This document shows positions 24,229-37,408 of a stretch of 64,000 nucleotides of DNA, one piece after another. Location: positions 930,001-994,000 of the forward strand of contig BSYQ01000014.1 of assembly GCA_030272585.1 (NCBI GenBank), given 5' to 3'. The notes beneath the pieces are model-generated. The model made no database searches. It was not told the origin of the DNA and was given only the letters and a program-made list of their open reading frames with translations. The position numbers and the translations under genes are program-made. This DNA is from Bryopsis sp. KO-2023 (taxonomy: Eukaryota; Chlorophyta; Ulvophyceae; Bryopsidales; Bryopsidaceae). Numbering within the stretch: the first letter of the stretch is position 1; each line of letters opens with the position of its first letter.

Positions 24229-27200
24229 TCATGCTTTGGGCTCTTCTTCCAGACCCAAATGCACTTTCAGCTCGTGCTCCAGTTTCTTGTATTCTTCCTC
24301 CTCTTTTTCGGTGTATTCCCCTACGGCCGCAGTCTTATTTGCGTTGGCGTTTTCCTTGTCTTTGTTTTCATCGCCTTCGGCTTGTTTTTCCTCCTCCTGT
24401 CGAGCCTTGAGCGTTTCTTGGCGAAGTCCCTGGACCAATTCCGTGAAACATCCTCTCAGCGTCGAACCTCAACGCAACTGTTAAACCTTTTGATACTTTC
24501 CACTAGAAAAAAGTTTATACACTGTGTTGCCTCAAGACATTCCCTCCACCCAGCAATTTCAGTAACTATAAATAAATCAATCAAGAAATCAAAAAAAAAA
24601 GTGGAATCAAGAGAGATATGCCTGTCACCGGTCCTTAGCCGAATTGGAAATGAAACACGATAAGAGCTACCTCTCTATCCGCGGCATCCTCAAGGCGCGA
24701 CATTTCCTGTGTCAAGAAATTGTCCACCAGTTTCTTTTCGTTGTGGAGAGCTCTCCTCAGATTTCTTGGCAGCTCCATGATGTGAAGCACGCCGGCGCTG
24801 TCCCCCATTGCCAAGAGCTGCTGAGAAGCAGAATTATGGCCGGCGGGGAGCGTGTTGAACGCCAGTGACATTATTGGGGAGGACGTCAGCGTTGTGCTCA
24901 TTGACGGCTCGTGAGTGCGATCGAGCAAGTCCCAAACTTCAAGAATACCGCCTTGCATTGACAAATACAACACTCCGGGACGAGTCGGGCTCCAGCACGC
25001 TAGAAAACCACACACGAATCGCGCTTAGCATATGGTCATATATTTTCAGAAAGAAAAAAACAAGAAAGAGAAACAGAACTTCGTGGCATATCCCTCCGAT
25101 CGACCTCACCTGTGATGTAGTACTGTTGAGCATATGGCGACACGAACAATGGTTTGTCGTGACCTTCTCTCCATATTTGGAACGTCCAGTCCCCAACTGA
25201 AAGAAGGACGCCGTCAAAGAAAGGCGATCGCTGCAGGCTTTTCACTGGACCACAGTGAGACATGGTGATCGACTTGGTGTGTTCCGGGTGCTCCTCATCC
25301 TCCGGTCGAACCCAGTCAGCGTACGCCACTTCTCCGTCGAACGAGCTAGCGAAAAACTCCGTTTTGAAAGCGTCTTGGAGGCTGAAGGAGAATTGGAGAC
25401 TGGCAAGGTCGCCCCCCTCGCACCCGATCAGCGCCACTGTGTAAATGGGTCGCCATTGAAGCCCTGTGGCGCTATCCCCTTTTTGCCCCTGCAACGATCG
25501 ATGTCGATGCTCAGCAATTCGACAGAGATAAAAAACCACTCATGAAGGTTTTAATATGGCCACTTTGATATAAATTCAGAGAAACGGCACACCTTCTTCA
25601 TTGATCTTTCCACCCTAATATCCCAAAACATGACTTTCCCGTCTGTCGCCGTCGTTGCAAAAAAGAAACACTCTTTCCCGAGCACGCCATCCGCAACCTG
25701 AGATGGAACCACAAACCGGTTTTTCAATACAGGAGGAATACGTTTCTGAAGAGAGGCCAGCTCTGCAATTCACTATTCGTCAGTGCACGACCTTTTGTGA
25801 ATCAATTTCAACACACCAGCAGCAAAAAGGCTAGAGTTCCTCTCCAAAAAAAAACACCAAAAAAATTCCCCAACTGTTTGCCGTGTCCTTTCATTCGTTG
25901 AACGTACTTTTGTCATTTGGCCATTTTTGGTGACGTCTATGCCCTTTGCCCAATGTATATCTGTAACCATGGTCGTGTGGGAAAACTCCACCGCCGACAT
26001 GTGCTTGTGCTTGATCACTGGGATGGAGGCTTCATCACTCCCATCCTCCCTTTTAACATCCTTCGCCCGCCCTAGCCGCTCGACTTCCGTCGAAGTGTCC
26101 CAAGTTATGATCTAAAACATTGCCGGATGTGTTATTTGTTTGTTGCAGCAAACACACAGGCGCTATGCCTCCACAGACTTGGGCCTTGTTCTTTGAATGA
26201 ATGAAGTCAGCATTCTTTAGACTCGCGTTTTCAGGGGGACCATGAAATCTGCTCTATGTTCCTTATTTTCTTTTCACGAATGGAAATTCTGGTTGGCACC
26301 GCTTGACATAAGAGTTTCCTGTCGGTGGGATTCTCTAGCCTGTGTTGCGATGATGGAACAAACCTGACCTGCCCGTTGAAGCAGCCCGCTGCTACGATGT
26401 CTGGATTCACGGGGTTGTACTGAAAGCTTGACACTTCGAAAGGCGATTCGAATGCATACTCAGGATGTATCGGATCCTTGAAATTCCACACCAGGATGGT
26501 GGCGTTGGTGGGGCGCCCAGCTCTTTCGATTCTTTCTTGATGGCTGTAAGGCTCCGTGCAAGACACCGCAACAACACCCTGGAAGAAAAAAACGAACTTT
26601 CCTTATTCAATGGCTTTTGTCCGTTTAAGTGGGAGTCGGGTTACTGCCAAAAGTGCTCCCAGAGAATAACGAGAAGAATTTCGAGACGTGCCTTTCGATG
26701 CGGCAGCCATTGGATGAAGGAGATAACTTTGCCCTTGCTGTAAGTCAGATCTGTGAAAGACTGATGCTCCGTAATGACGTTCTCCTTCCTGCCGCCAGCT
26801 GCACCGTCTTCTTCCCCAACCGCAGAAAAATCATCCTCAAATATGTTTGCGATCTCGTTTTGAATCAAGGCATCCTCATACCTGCCTGCCGGAAAAAACA
26901 AGGTTTCACCCAAGGCCGACGCTTTTTAGCATCACTCCCAGCAGCAACAAATTTGCCGCGCCTACCCTGGGAGGACTCGTTCCAAGAACTCCCCCATCTC
27001 TGGTTCTGCCATTAGCTTTGCTTTTTTCTCGTCTGGTAAGTCTTGTGGGAGGTATTGCGTCGATCCTGGCACCAGCGGCAAGCCTGTCGCCTGCATAGAT
27101 CAACAGTTTCATGAAGGTTCCAGCCCAACACGTTCCATGTTCATTGATCAATGCATTTTTCATGGAGAGGTCAGGTGTTTGCTGTACTGGCGGCGCACTT

Positions 27201-28598
27201 ACCTGGACGGCGCTATCCTGCAAGACAGGCAAAGCTTGTACGCCCATCTCAAGCTCTATTCTTTGCAGATCGAAATTGGGGTCTTTGAAGGGCCTGCACT
27301 CCATCTGCAAGGAAAACACTTCACTGCTGGGTTTCTGTGATTTCAGCTATGTATCCAGAACATAGTTCTTGGAATTGGGCAGCAAGCTTGCGTGCTTGAT
27401 GTCGGTCCATACCTGTGATGAGTTCCACAGCTCCTGGCTCTCCTTATCAGACAGCTTGAAAGTCTGGTTAAACTCCACTCGCTTCTTTTGCAACACCATT
27501 TTGACGTTCTCCCGTTGGGGCCGAACGGTCGCCTCCTCGATTTCAACCTCACTTCCCTGCAGGCACACACAAAATCTTCTTTCAGAATTTGAATCGCCTC
27601 CACCACTTCCACAAATCCACTGTTTTGGCGAGGCAAATATCCACAGTACAAAGAACTACCCCAAAAGCAGCAACAGGGTAATCATTCATTAAATGAAAGA
27701 TTACCCTAGAAACTAACAAACTGTGTTAAAAACACATTGCTTTTTTCTATGTGGAAGCTAGTTGATCAGGGAGCTACTGTGAGAGCGAAACACAGTGCAT
27801 ACCAGCGACACCCATGGCTTGCGTTCCCTTTTTCGCTTGGATCTGGGCAAAGCTTTTTCAGCTGCGGCTCTTGCCGCTTCTTCCTCAGCTTCTTTTCGTA
27901 TCCTCTCCGCTTCGTCCTCGATGAATTGCCATGTGTCGGCGGCGCTTTTGGTAACCGCCACCTAAAAACACAAAAAGTTTTAGACCGAGCAACGTCAGGA
28001 AACCTTAACGCGATGTGCGCTCAAGCCATACAGGGAGCCGCACCTCGAAGTTGTTTCCATCATCGTAAATATCTTCCGCGTTGTAGCGAAACAGCAGGGG
28101 GTCGTAGTCCGCATTCGAAATAGCCGCTTTGTATGGATGGAAGTCGGAAATAGCTCCTCGAAACTGAATGTCGTTCAGAATCACTTCTTTTGCGACGTGC
28201 GTTGCGCGTGGTTTGTCGTCCCCTTCTTCAGCGATCTCTTGCAGCCCCACGATCTCGACAGTAGTCCCTGAAGATGTCAAAACGTTCACATATCTAAGTC
28301 GATCCTGACGTCACTGAGGTGGAATTGCCGAAAGAAACGCCTCTCAAGCCGACGAGCACATGGTTTGGCAGCCGTTCAGCAATCCATCCTGAAACAGAAG
28401 CGATTTGGTCGCCAAACCCGCACCTGTGAGAAAGACCGATTCTACTCCAGGTAAGGGAATGATCTTTCCCTCTTCGTCGTGGGCATAAGGCAAGGGGATC
28501 TCGTTCGTCCCTGGAGGAGCACCCTGCTCCGCGACGACCGCATCCTCGGCGTCCGCTCCATTCAATTGTGGCACATCCTCGTTTTGTGGCTCCGACAT
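24229..28598 (-). CDS. Axonemal inner-arm dynein intermediate chain, IC140/DNAI3 (WDR63) type
   Basis: Multi-exon WD-repeat protein. Exons read with confidence: 28424-28598, 28044-28267, 27803-27961, about 27413-27556, 27203-27304, one starting at 27181, one ending at 26692 (from about 26889), one starting at 26578, then about 25905-26110, 25600-25695, 25108-25505, 24671-25000 and a last exon to 24229. The first three junctions close in phase. Hallmarks: KEVILNDIQFRGAISDFHPY, a charged coiled coil ending RKPWVSL, GSEVEIEEATVRP, EHQSFTDLTYSKGKVISFIQ, GVVAVSCTEPYSH, then WD blades (TILVWNF; DIVAAGCFNGQV; GKVMFWDIR; WTFQIWREG; GILEVWDLLDR). The order fits the intermediate chain of the I1/f inner-arm dynein of motile cilia. 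The C-terminus is a charged helix ending EEEPKA. One intron appears to be GC-AG (26579-26691). Confidence 0.85.
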
Positions 28599-29040
28599 TT
28601 TGATCTCGCAACTCCCAAAGACGTCAAATTCTCTTCAGGCAAGATGCCCACCCTCCCACCCGTGAATCTCTAGCGAAATACGTTTTCGCTTCCGAACGCC
28701 GTTGGAGGAAATCGAATGCTGGCCTAACCGTTTCCTTTAGGGTTCGCCGAGCCCAACCGAAATGTTGCGAGACTGGGGGAGGGGGACTTTTTTTTTCCCG
28801 AAATGCACTTTCGCTCCAGTGTCGCGAATGCGGCCTCCTTCAAATGATTTCCCATTCAGAGCATTAGGTAACATTTGGGGGAGGGGAGTTTCTGGTCCGA
28901 CAACGGGGATCGAGGCGGCTGTTTATCACAGGAGCCCAGCGTACTGTCTTCAACCACCACAGACACACAAAGGAGAGCGCGCGGGAAATTGGCGGAAGGG
29001 TGTTTTTTGAAAGTCCCAGGGAGGGCGCGGTTCGGCTACG
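28599..29040. promoter_or_regulatory. Bidirectional promoter, dynein chain / eL24
   Basis: Only 442 bp separate the two outward-facing start codons. It is GC-rich compared with introns and has no long homopolymers except a T9 run near 28790. No specific element is assigned. Confidence 0.45.
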
Positions 29041-31425
29041 ATGGTGATCAAGTATGTTGCAGAGAGTGGGCGCGTGGTTGGAGTTTTTTTGAAGGGGGTT
29101 TTGGTGCGGATGCGGGCTCCTGACAAGGTTTTTGGCTCGCGTTTGATTCGTTCAGGACCCAGCTTTGCAGATTCAGCGGTTTGAGGGTGTACCCTGGTGC
29201 GGGTATCATCTTCGTTCGCGTTGATGGCCAGGTAAACATTTCTTTCCCTATTTTTTCGACATCATTGTTGTCCTGAAACAAAACTCGCCGTGGGTCTTCT
29301 GAAGAAGGAAATAGATAGCCCCCAGCTCTATCCTTATCGTTGTAAAAATCCACTGTTTTTGCTCTATTGGACTTCAATTATTTTCGGGTTTTATGTTTTG
29401 TTTTGTTTTGTTTTTGAAATCCCTTCTCTTCTTTCATTGGTGCAGCAATATTTGCTCCTCAACAAGAAAGTGAGGAAACTTTTCCACCAGAGACTCAGAG
29501 CGCAGAAAATCGCATGGACGGCCTCGTACAGAAAAGCCCACAAGAAGGTTCGTCTGTTTTTTTCTTCTCGCCGATACCTGCATCTTCGCCGCAGTTGCTG
29601 ACGCCGTTTCTGAAAACCAATTCCTTTTTGTTTTCGAAAGCTCTGCGTCATCCCGAGGAGCCTTATTTTGATGTCCTTTTTATGCGAGTTTTCCTTTTTT
29701 TTTTGCTGTCGTGCAGGACGTCACTTCCGAAGCTAAGCGTAGGAGGAGGCGTATCAATCAGAAGGGAATCATCAAGTCCATCGCTAACGCACCTCTGGAG
29801 GTACTTTCGCTAAAGAAACCAAAAATAATATGTAGACAGAAAAAAGCCCTGGAGGAATGGAGGCTTCCAAAAGATTAACTTTCATTTTTTGAATTTATCG
29901 CTCAATTTCATTTCCAAAATTTCTGATATATAGAACGGGGGAACGCAATAGTTACTTCCGTGTTGGGGAAGGAAAATTGGATGGTTGAGTTTACAAAAAT
30001 AGATTATGGTAATTTATCGTTTGGGGTCGAAGAGGATTGCCTTTATTTTTATTTTTGAAAAAGGGTGAGAATAGGGGCTTCACAAAAAAAAATTGGGGGA
30101 AAAAGGGAACTGTGTTTTTTCCTTCTCAAATTTCTTAAATGGGATATAATAGATGGCTATGCGATGATAAGTCATTGGGTAATCTGAGAAGTCCACTCAG
30201 CTTCCACTTTATCTCCTTTTAATTTGCGTACAAATATATGTTAGATTAGGGTAAAGTCCTCGAAAAATTAAGGGAAAATTTGATGATGATGATGAGTTTT
30301 GCCTGCAACTCATGTAATACCTGTTGCTGGAAAAACTTTTTCTTCGAAAAAAGTTAAAAGGGTGGGGGGGGGGCACCCCCCCCCCCCTTTTTGACACCTT
30401 AATTTGAAGGTCATTTGAACAAGTAGTGGGACTGAACGGCCGGTTTTTTGTGTGCATTTTTCCTCTTCCGGTGAAATAGCTGATCAACAAGAAGAGAAAT
30501 GAGAAGCCAGAGGTCCGAAAGGCATCCAGAGAAGCTGCTGTCCGGTAGGTCATTAAAGTAGACTGGGTTGATTTTTCCACCAACAGCAACAATTTTTTTG
30601 CCCCCTTGAAAATGAAATCTTCAAGCTTTTGGATGGATAGATATTTTTTGGGGGGATTTTTGGAAGGTCTCTTCTCAACGCAGCCAGGCCAACCCAGTCG
30701 AAAAAAAATGTGCATTTTCATCAGAGAATCTACGCACACAAAACCAGCAATAGGAAAAAAAAATTATTTGGGGAAATTTGTTCGTCTCTTTATGCTCCAA
30801 GTTGATGAATAGAGATAGGGGTTGGCGTTGGAATAAAACTTTTTTTAATGGGGTGGAGAAAGGCATGGTATAAGTTAGAATTAAGGGGATTGATATTAAA
30901 CGAGGAAAATGATGTTCCATGTCAATATTTTATCTTTAAGTTCTTTTTTTTGGGGGGGAGAAGTGTCGATCACTGCCCAGCAGATAAATCTGTAGGTCTG
31001 CATGGATTTTCAATTTTATTTTTCCAGAAGGGGAGGGGGGGGGAAGACCAAAAACAGGATAAAAATTAAACCAAATATGAAAGTATAGAACGAGTGTTGG
31101 TATCCACCCGCATCATGTCGACAGTCAGACGGAATTCTTGCTCCCTTAGTGAAAAAAAATAGCTTTCTTTTTCAATTAGCAAAGCATTTGTGAGAGTGCT
31201 GCTTGCAAGTCATGCTATTTTTGTATCCAGTTCTGATATAAAAATTGTTGTTTTTTGTTTTTTTTGTGGTGGGGCCCCCCACACAGTGAGGTCAAGGAGC
31301 GCATGAAAAAGAAGCAGGAGGGAAAGAAGACTGTGGGTGGGGCTGCCGGAAAGGGAGGTGGTGCCAGCAAATACAAGGGTGGTGCCCCCAAGGGTGGAGC
31401 TGCCAGGACTGGAACCAGGCGATAA
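29041..31425 (+). CDS. RPL24: 60S ribosomal protein eL24 (RPL24)
   Basis: Model: join(29041..29051, 29156..29231, 29446..29547, 29717..29800, 30480..30544, 31287..31425), 158 residues, the usual length, all phases closing. The protein begins MVIK and continues [20 protein letters not shown], matching the conserved eL24 N-terminus, although the usual zinc-ribbon cysteines are reduced to one here. Then come [20 protein letters not shown] and [32 protein letters not shown] and a Gly/Lys tail ([15 protein letters not shown]). It is a component of the large cytosolic ribosomal subunit, forming the eB13 bridge. Exon 1 has only 11 coding bases. It shares a divergent promoter with the dynein chain gene. 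Confidence 0.95.
30357..30392. repeat. G-run/C-run hairpin in eL24 intron 4 or 5
   Basis: Four A, a G tract of 13 with one T, then CA and a C tract of 14 followed by five T. It can fold on itself as an almost perfect hairpin. It lies in the intron between exons 4 and 5. Confidence 0.75.
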
Positions 31426-32448
31426 GAAAACCCCCAAAAAACTAGAAATCAAAAAAAGCATCAGCAAGGGCCCAATCCTTCCGAAATTTCTACTCCTGAG
31501 GAATATGTTTGCTTTGCAACTACCGAAAAAGAAAGCAACAGGGTGGGGTGGGGGTAAAAGCTGTGTCGTTTTTTTCTGCCGACGCATGGATTCTCAGTGT
31601 GTGGGGTGAAATTGAACTGTGGTGGCCTTTTGGAGGGTGAGTGGGTGAGCTGTTCCTTTGGGTGGGTCGGGGGTTGGGTTGGATCTGATGTAAAAGGAGG
31701 TGGTTAGTAGCGGATTTGGGGTTTCTGTTTGTGTGTGTGTGTGGGGGGTTGTGTTTTTGGATGTTTGGATGTTTGGTGGGGTGGCGGCTGGGGAGGGGGG
31801 GGGGGTTGGTTTGACTGTAAACCTGTAGTGGAAATGGTGGAGAGAGAGAGAGAGGTGATGGTGAAATGAGGAGCGGCTGCCCCGACAAGGAAAAAGAATA
31901 ATACGAAAAGAAAAGAGAAACTCGGAATGCAAATCAGAGGTGGTGTGGAAAGGTTAACACACAATCGATGCTGAGAATCTGCCTGGAGGGAAATGCCCCA
32001 CCTCTAAGAAAGCAAATAGGAACAGGTGCATTCATCAGAGCCATCGAGCCATCGTCGATGGCTCTGTGGCCATCTTTTCCTTGAGAAGAAGAGCCGGCAT
32101 CTCTGCACTGGGGAAAATCGAATCTTCCCCCCCTTTCCCCACCCCCCACCCCCCCCAAAAAAAAGGGAAGAAAAGAAAACCCCTCCAAACCTCCTGATCT
32201 GTTCTATTAAAAAAAAAACGCCACTCCACGATGTAATTTATTTCCTGTCCGTTTGGTTGTCAAAACTGGCACGCCAGGAGAGCTCCAGCTTCTGTCATCC
32301 GATTTCAAATTCGAGGTGGAACAAGAAACGAGAAAGCAGACTGCTTGGTGGCAGTCAGGAGAGGCTAGACGAAGGAAAGCGGCGATCGAGCGCGCGAAAG
32401 TATTGAGCTAGATAATAAGGAAGAGCTGGTGGGAAAAAAAAAGCGAAA
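31426..32448. other. Spacer between eL24 and PQBP1-like genes
   Basis: GT-rich and G-rich sequence follows the eL24 stop (3' UTR and terminator region), then a spacer with C runs. No gene is seen. Minus-strand Thr/Pro-rich frames are shadows of GT repeats. Confidence 0.55.
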
Positions 32449-35400
32449 ATGGCTGGGCGTGGAAGGGGTCGAGAGATGACGCTTCCGGCGTGGATGACGC
32501 AAGGCGGTGGCGGTGGCGGGGCCCCAGGGGATGTTGGAGGAAGTGCAATCATCCCCCCGAGGGACGAGCGCTTGGAAAGAGAGGCCGAGGCGGCAGTCAT
32601 GCAGGAGCAAGAGCTGGAAATGAACGCCACCATAGCGCGACAAAGGTTATTTGCCCAACCCCTCCTCATTTTTCTTTTTCTTTTTTCTTTTTTTTTCCCC
32701 CACTAGCCACTCGCAATCGGAGTAAATAAAATAAATAAAATAAAGATCAAATTAAACACAACTGTTTTTTTTTCTTTCCTAATCTGTAAAATATGACACA
32801 ATATTTTCAACTCTCATTAAAAAGAAAAAAAAGAAAAAGTCATTTTTGGAAGAGAGGAATGCTTCTCGATCCAGATCGAACTGATCTGGGTTTCAGATCC
32901 ATTTGGTATTTCAGGAAATTTTGGAAAAAATGTTTCAGCTATTTTACCTTTCTTGGGTGCCGATGGTTTTCCATTCAACCATTCTGTGAATACATTTTCA
33001 TGTTTCTCAAAATTAGCTCTGCTTTTCAATATAGGAATTTATTTTATTTTTTTCTCTAAATTTTGTAGAGGCCACAAACGGGGCTTCGAGGACCGGCCAT
33101 CAATTCTCGACACTCGACCTCAACAGGCAGAGCTCAAGGTATCAATCCAGCAACCTAAATTTATTTATATTTGTTTATTTATTTATTTGTTTTATTTATT
33201 TAATTATTTATCAGGTTGCTAATCTTGACCATTTCTGAAAATCAAGGATAAAAAAAGAGAAAATGGGGGCAGCAAAATACCCAGTTTTGAAGGAAACAGA
33301 ACAAAACAAAACGTGGATTTCCACAAATGCATGCCCAGATTTTCAATATCTTATCATTTTCCCCCACGCGGTCAATTTTCTGCCTTTTCAATTCAGGGCA
33401 AAATTCTGGAAATGATGAAATCAGGTCCCCCCACCCGACCGTTGCAAGATCACGAGCGAGGTCAAGGCGATTGGATAAATTACACCCCCCCCTCGGCAGT
33501 CTTACAATCCATCGCCTCCCGAACTGACCCAAAGCCCCCACCAATGCACCCCCCTTCCCAACCTCGATTGACCCCCCCCGGGCCTCCCCCGAGATTCCCC
33601 ATGGGGCCTCCCCCCCCTCGCTCTTCCCCCCAACCTTTGCCGACGGAAATCAACGAAGCTAGGGGCATCATCTCAGGGGAGGGGACCGGGTCGAGGTTTG
33701 CTGATCAAGTGGCTGTCAGGGAGGAGTTTTCCTTCATCGCTCCGCCGAAAGCTCGATCGGTTACTCTGGTTGCTCCGAAAAAACAACCTCCGGGGCCTCC
33801 AGCAATGCAGATTTCGCCGGCGGAAGATGCAGAGGTAAACCCAGGTAAAAACGAGCAACCCCCCTTTCGGCCTCAGCGAAAACGATTCTGCTGCCAGGCT
33901 TTTTTCTGAAATGCAAAAGTTTGGCGTCCCGGAAGCCTACCTGTAATGCAAAAAGAAAACCTTTGTTATTTTAAATGCATGTATGCATGTCAGGTTTCGG
34001 GGATGGCATGCAACCGGATGCATCCAGCATGCATGCCCAAAAGCGGCAGAAGATTCCCCGGGCCTCGTACTTTTCGAAGCCGATTTTGAACGTGGACCAA
34101 AACCCGCCGGCAGAAGATCGGGAGGAGGAGGATGGACCGAGGGAGGGCCACGATGGTGAGATGGAGGTCAAAGCGGAAGGGGAGGAGTCTGTCATGGAGT
34201 TGCCAGTAGAAGAGAAGGACCCCCCTGCCAACTCCACCACTTCGGACGCCAAGGTCAGTGAATTGGTGGTGTGCAATGACTGATAAAATCGGAGCAGATG
34301 CTTTTCTTTTTTTTTTTTTTTTTTGGGGGGGGGGAATTGTATGGGATGATGGAGTTACGTGTGTGTGAATGATGTATTGGGGTTTTATGTGGATTGTGCA
34401 TCTGCTGATTTTAGTACGAATTGGTGTTTCCAGGCGGAGATTCCTCAATTTCTGAAAGCCCGGTTGATGGCCAGGGGGATTTTGAAATCCTCCAATGAAG
34501 GCCCACTTTCTGCCAAACTTGTACAGCACGGTCAGTGAGCTATGCATAAGAAAATCGTTAATCCTTTTTTTTTTTCCTCTGTGAATGGCCTTGTTTTTGT
34601 TTTTGTTTTTTTCTTTTTTTTTTGGGGGGGGGAAGTATTTGAAGAAAGAAAAAAGCGAGGGAAACAGTTTTTGGATGGATTATTATTGTTTTTATTTTTT
34701 ATTTTTTTCATTACATCGAACCTGAAAGCCCCTGTAGCCCATCCACTAAGCAAATGAGTAAGGCCAAAAATCATTTTATCATTTTTATTACTATTACTAT
34801 TATATACATATATATATATATATTTATTTTATATATTTATTTTAAGGCCCCCTCGGCTCCCTAGAAAAAAAACAGAAATGAAAAAGAAAAGAAAAAACAG
34901 AATAGAAAAAAAGATCGAGTCCGAGACGCTGTTCACTCTTCCACATTTTTGCAACGAAAAGTTCATTTCGTTCAATTTTTTTTTTTCTCCCGAAATCCAG
35001 ATGCCAACACTGACCTGGCCGAACAGAAGACTGACGATTCAAGGGAGGTTTTGAAAAAGCCTGTGGCAATGATGGATGGGGAAGTCTTGCCCCCAGGCTG
35101 GTTCAAAGCCATGGACCCAAAATACAACAAACTCTACTACTACAATCCTGACACAGGGGAACGGAGGTGGAAAAAACCCAAACCTAAACTTCCCCAGGGC
35201 TGGTATTCAGGTCAGACATTTTTGGAAAAATAATATGTGTTTTAACCTAATTTGAATAAACAATCAAAAATAGTAATATAACCGAATATTTGTAACAAAT
35301 TTTTTTTATTTTTTATTTTTTATTTTTTTTGGGGGGGGGTGGGGGTGGGAAGGGGTCCTACTCATGTCAGTGAACGATGCACCTCTCTGATTGTCTTTTC

Positions 35401-35848
35401 GTAGTTTTTTCTTTTTGGCTGAAGTACATGTCATTTTTTCTTCCTGAAAAAAAAAAAAGAAACAGTGGTGGTTTTGCAGTGTTGGGTGCGCACCCAATGA
35501 CAAAAAAAAGCCTGTGTTTTTTTTTCCCTTCTTCCCAAAGCTGAGAAATGTTTATGTTTTTTGAATTGCCAGGCAAGGATCCGAAAAGTGGAAAGCCCTA
35601 TTATTACCATCCAGAATCTCTGAGATCTCAATGGCATTTTCCAACACCAATACCACCTGCACTGGAAGCACCGAAACAGTTCATCCCTTCTCAAGCATTC
35701 CAGGTATAAATATTATATTTCAAATTCTATTTTTGTAGAAAAAGAGTGGGAAAGATGCGTATCAGTCAGCAGGTTTGAATTGACCAGGGCTGGGGGAAAA
35801 AGAGTGAGAATAAAAGCTTGACTTTGCACAATCATGAAGCAAGAATGA

Positions 35849-35879
<31 letters not shown>

Positions 35880-36975
35880 GTCTGCCTATTTCTTCCCTCC
35901 CTGTCTGGGTTTCCTTCAGGGGATTTCGGTGGTGGTTTTCTCTCTCATTTTTTTTGTGTGTGTTTTTTTTTCTGTCCGTTTATTAGTAATTCCAGCCTGC
36001 CCCCACACCCAACACTGAAAACACTACTTACTCAAAACCTGAATGATAATGGGACAGCATTCTTATTCAACAAGAAGAAAATAAGGTAAAATAAACGATT
36101 TGCCTTATTTCTGGTGGCGAGTGCAGGGTCCAAGACAGGGTTTCGTTTTTAAAGCTGGCGATCAAGGGTTGGGATATTACAGCGACATTTTGCCTAAGAG
36201 GTTCCCCATTATCGCTCCTGTGCTAGGAGAATATCCTGTTCCTGTTAATAGGCCTGTTATTAGGCCACCCAGAGTCGGCCTCCCAGAAATTCAAGCGAAA
36301 AGAAATCGCGGACGGAACAAAGAAGATTCGATTGATCCGATGGATCCGGTAAGGATCATTACTGTCGGCTCTTTTTTGTTGTTTGTTTTATCTTATTTTT
36401 TTAAATTAATACGTTTGCTTTTTTCTCTGGAAGGGAAAGGACATGTGCCATAGTGCATGTGGTTTTGTGTTTTGGCGGTATCATGAGTTGGAAGTTTTGA
36501 GAAATATTTGTTTCATTCTGCATGGTGGTTTTTCATCTTGCTTTTTTTTCCCAATATATAAATATATGCATTATTTATTTTCAGAACCCCTGAATCGTTC
36601 ACCACATACATTTTGCATTTTCACTTTTTCTGGGGGGAGTGGAAAAAATCGCTGACCACAGCTCATCGACAGCATTCGAAAGTACCGTACAGAATCTAAT
36701 CCTCACAGCTGCACATCTCTTAAACATGTAAATTTATTTATTTTAAATATATGTATATATATATACAACTAAAAGTGGTGGCCTTGTTTTGAATTCAGTC
36801 GGCATATTCGGATGCACCGAGAGGGACATGGAGCACTGGATTGGAAGGCACCCAACCTAGGGCAGCTGATACCACAGCTGGAGGCCCCTTGTTTCAACAA
36901 AGGCCATATCCATCGCCTGGAGCGGTCCTCCGAGCAAACAAAGAAGCAATTGGAGACCTGGCAAAACCACTTTAG
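32449..36975 (+). CDS. PQBP1: PQBP1-like WW-domain splicing factor
   Basis: Model: join(32449..32645, 33069..33138, 33397..33844, 33994..34253, 34434..34530, 35001..35210, 35573..35703, 36127..36348, 36799..36975), 603 residues, phases closing throughout. The N-terminal half is disordered: RGRGRE, a poly-Gly patch, a Pro/Arg-rich linker ([19 protein letters not shown]) and an acidic stretch. Then [15 protein letters not shown], a WW domain ([27 protein letters not shown]) and a second WW-like unit (LPQGWYSG / [17 protein letters not shown]). The C-terminus has the PQBP1 signature: [18 protein letters not shown] and [20 protein letters not shown], the segment that binds the U5-15kD (DIM1) protein. 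It therefore acts in the spliceosomal tri-snRNP. It is more than twice the length of animal PQBP1, mainly through the N-terminal region and a long insertion in exon 8. Confidence 0.9.
35850..35878 (+). repeat. Poly-G tract of 29
   Basis: An uninterrupted run of 29 G on the plus strand inside the PQBP1-like gene intron between exons 7 and 8. Confidence 0.95.
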
Positions 36976-37408
36976 GTTGTGCCATTTTTCCCAGTTGCCC
37001 CAGAGGGGGGTTCAAGAGATGGGTTGGGCAAAACAAAAATTTGGAACTGTAGTGATTGGTAGTAGCTGTGTTGTGGGGTTTTTTGAGGGATGGTTGTGGT
37101 AACTGTTAGTCAATTAGAAAGGTAAATTTCAAAAAAGGTGGTTCGTTTTTCCCAAGCGGCCGCCTATTTGCTCGTGTGTTTTTCGTCCCAGCCTCTGCAT
37201 TGTCTGAAACGATCCCAACGATTTACTCCGATAGACAGCCGCTCGTGTTCCACAGCGCTGTGTGTTGTTGGAATCTCGCAAACCTCGTAACTGTCCAATT
37301 CAATTTGTATGCGTGACGCGTGACGCGTTATCCGTTATGCGTTACGCGCTACGAGCGTTATGATCCCATTTGATTTCCATGGCACCACATTATATCCCAT
37401 GTCAGACC
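36976..37408. other. Short spacer with GCGT-rich block
   Basis: Between the PQBP1-like stop and the next start there is a block at 37309-37360 made of alternating GACGCGT/TTACGCG-type words (TGACGCGTGACGCG, TATGCGTTACGCG). Its place just upstream of the start suggests promoter sequence, but no factor is known. Confidence 0.4.

Noticed and set aside
31520..31964. Thr/Pro/His-rich minus frames
   Set aside because: They are shadows of a GT/GGGT-rich 3' region after eL24.
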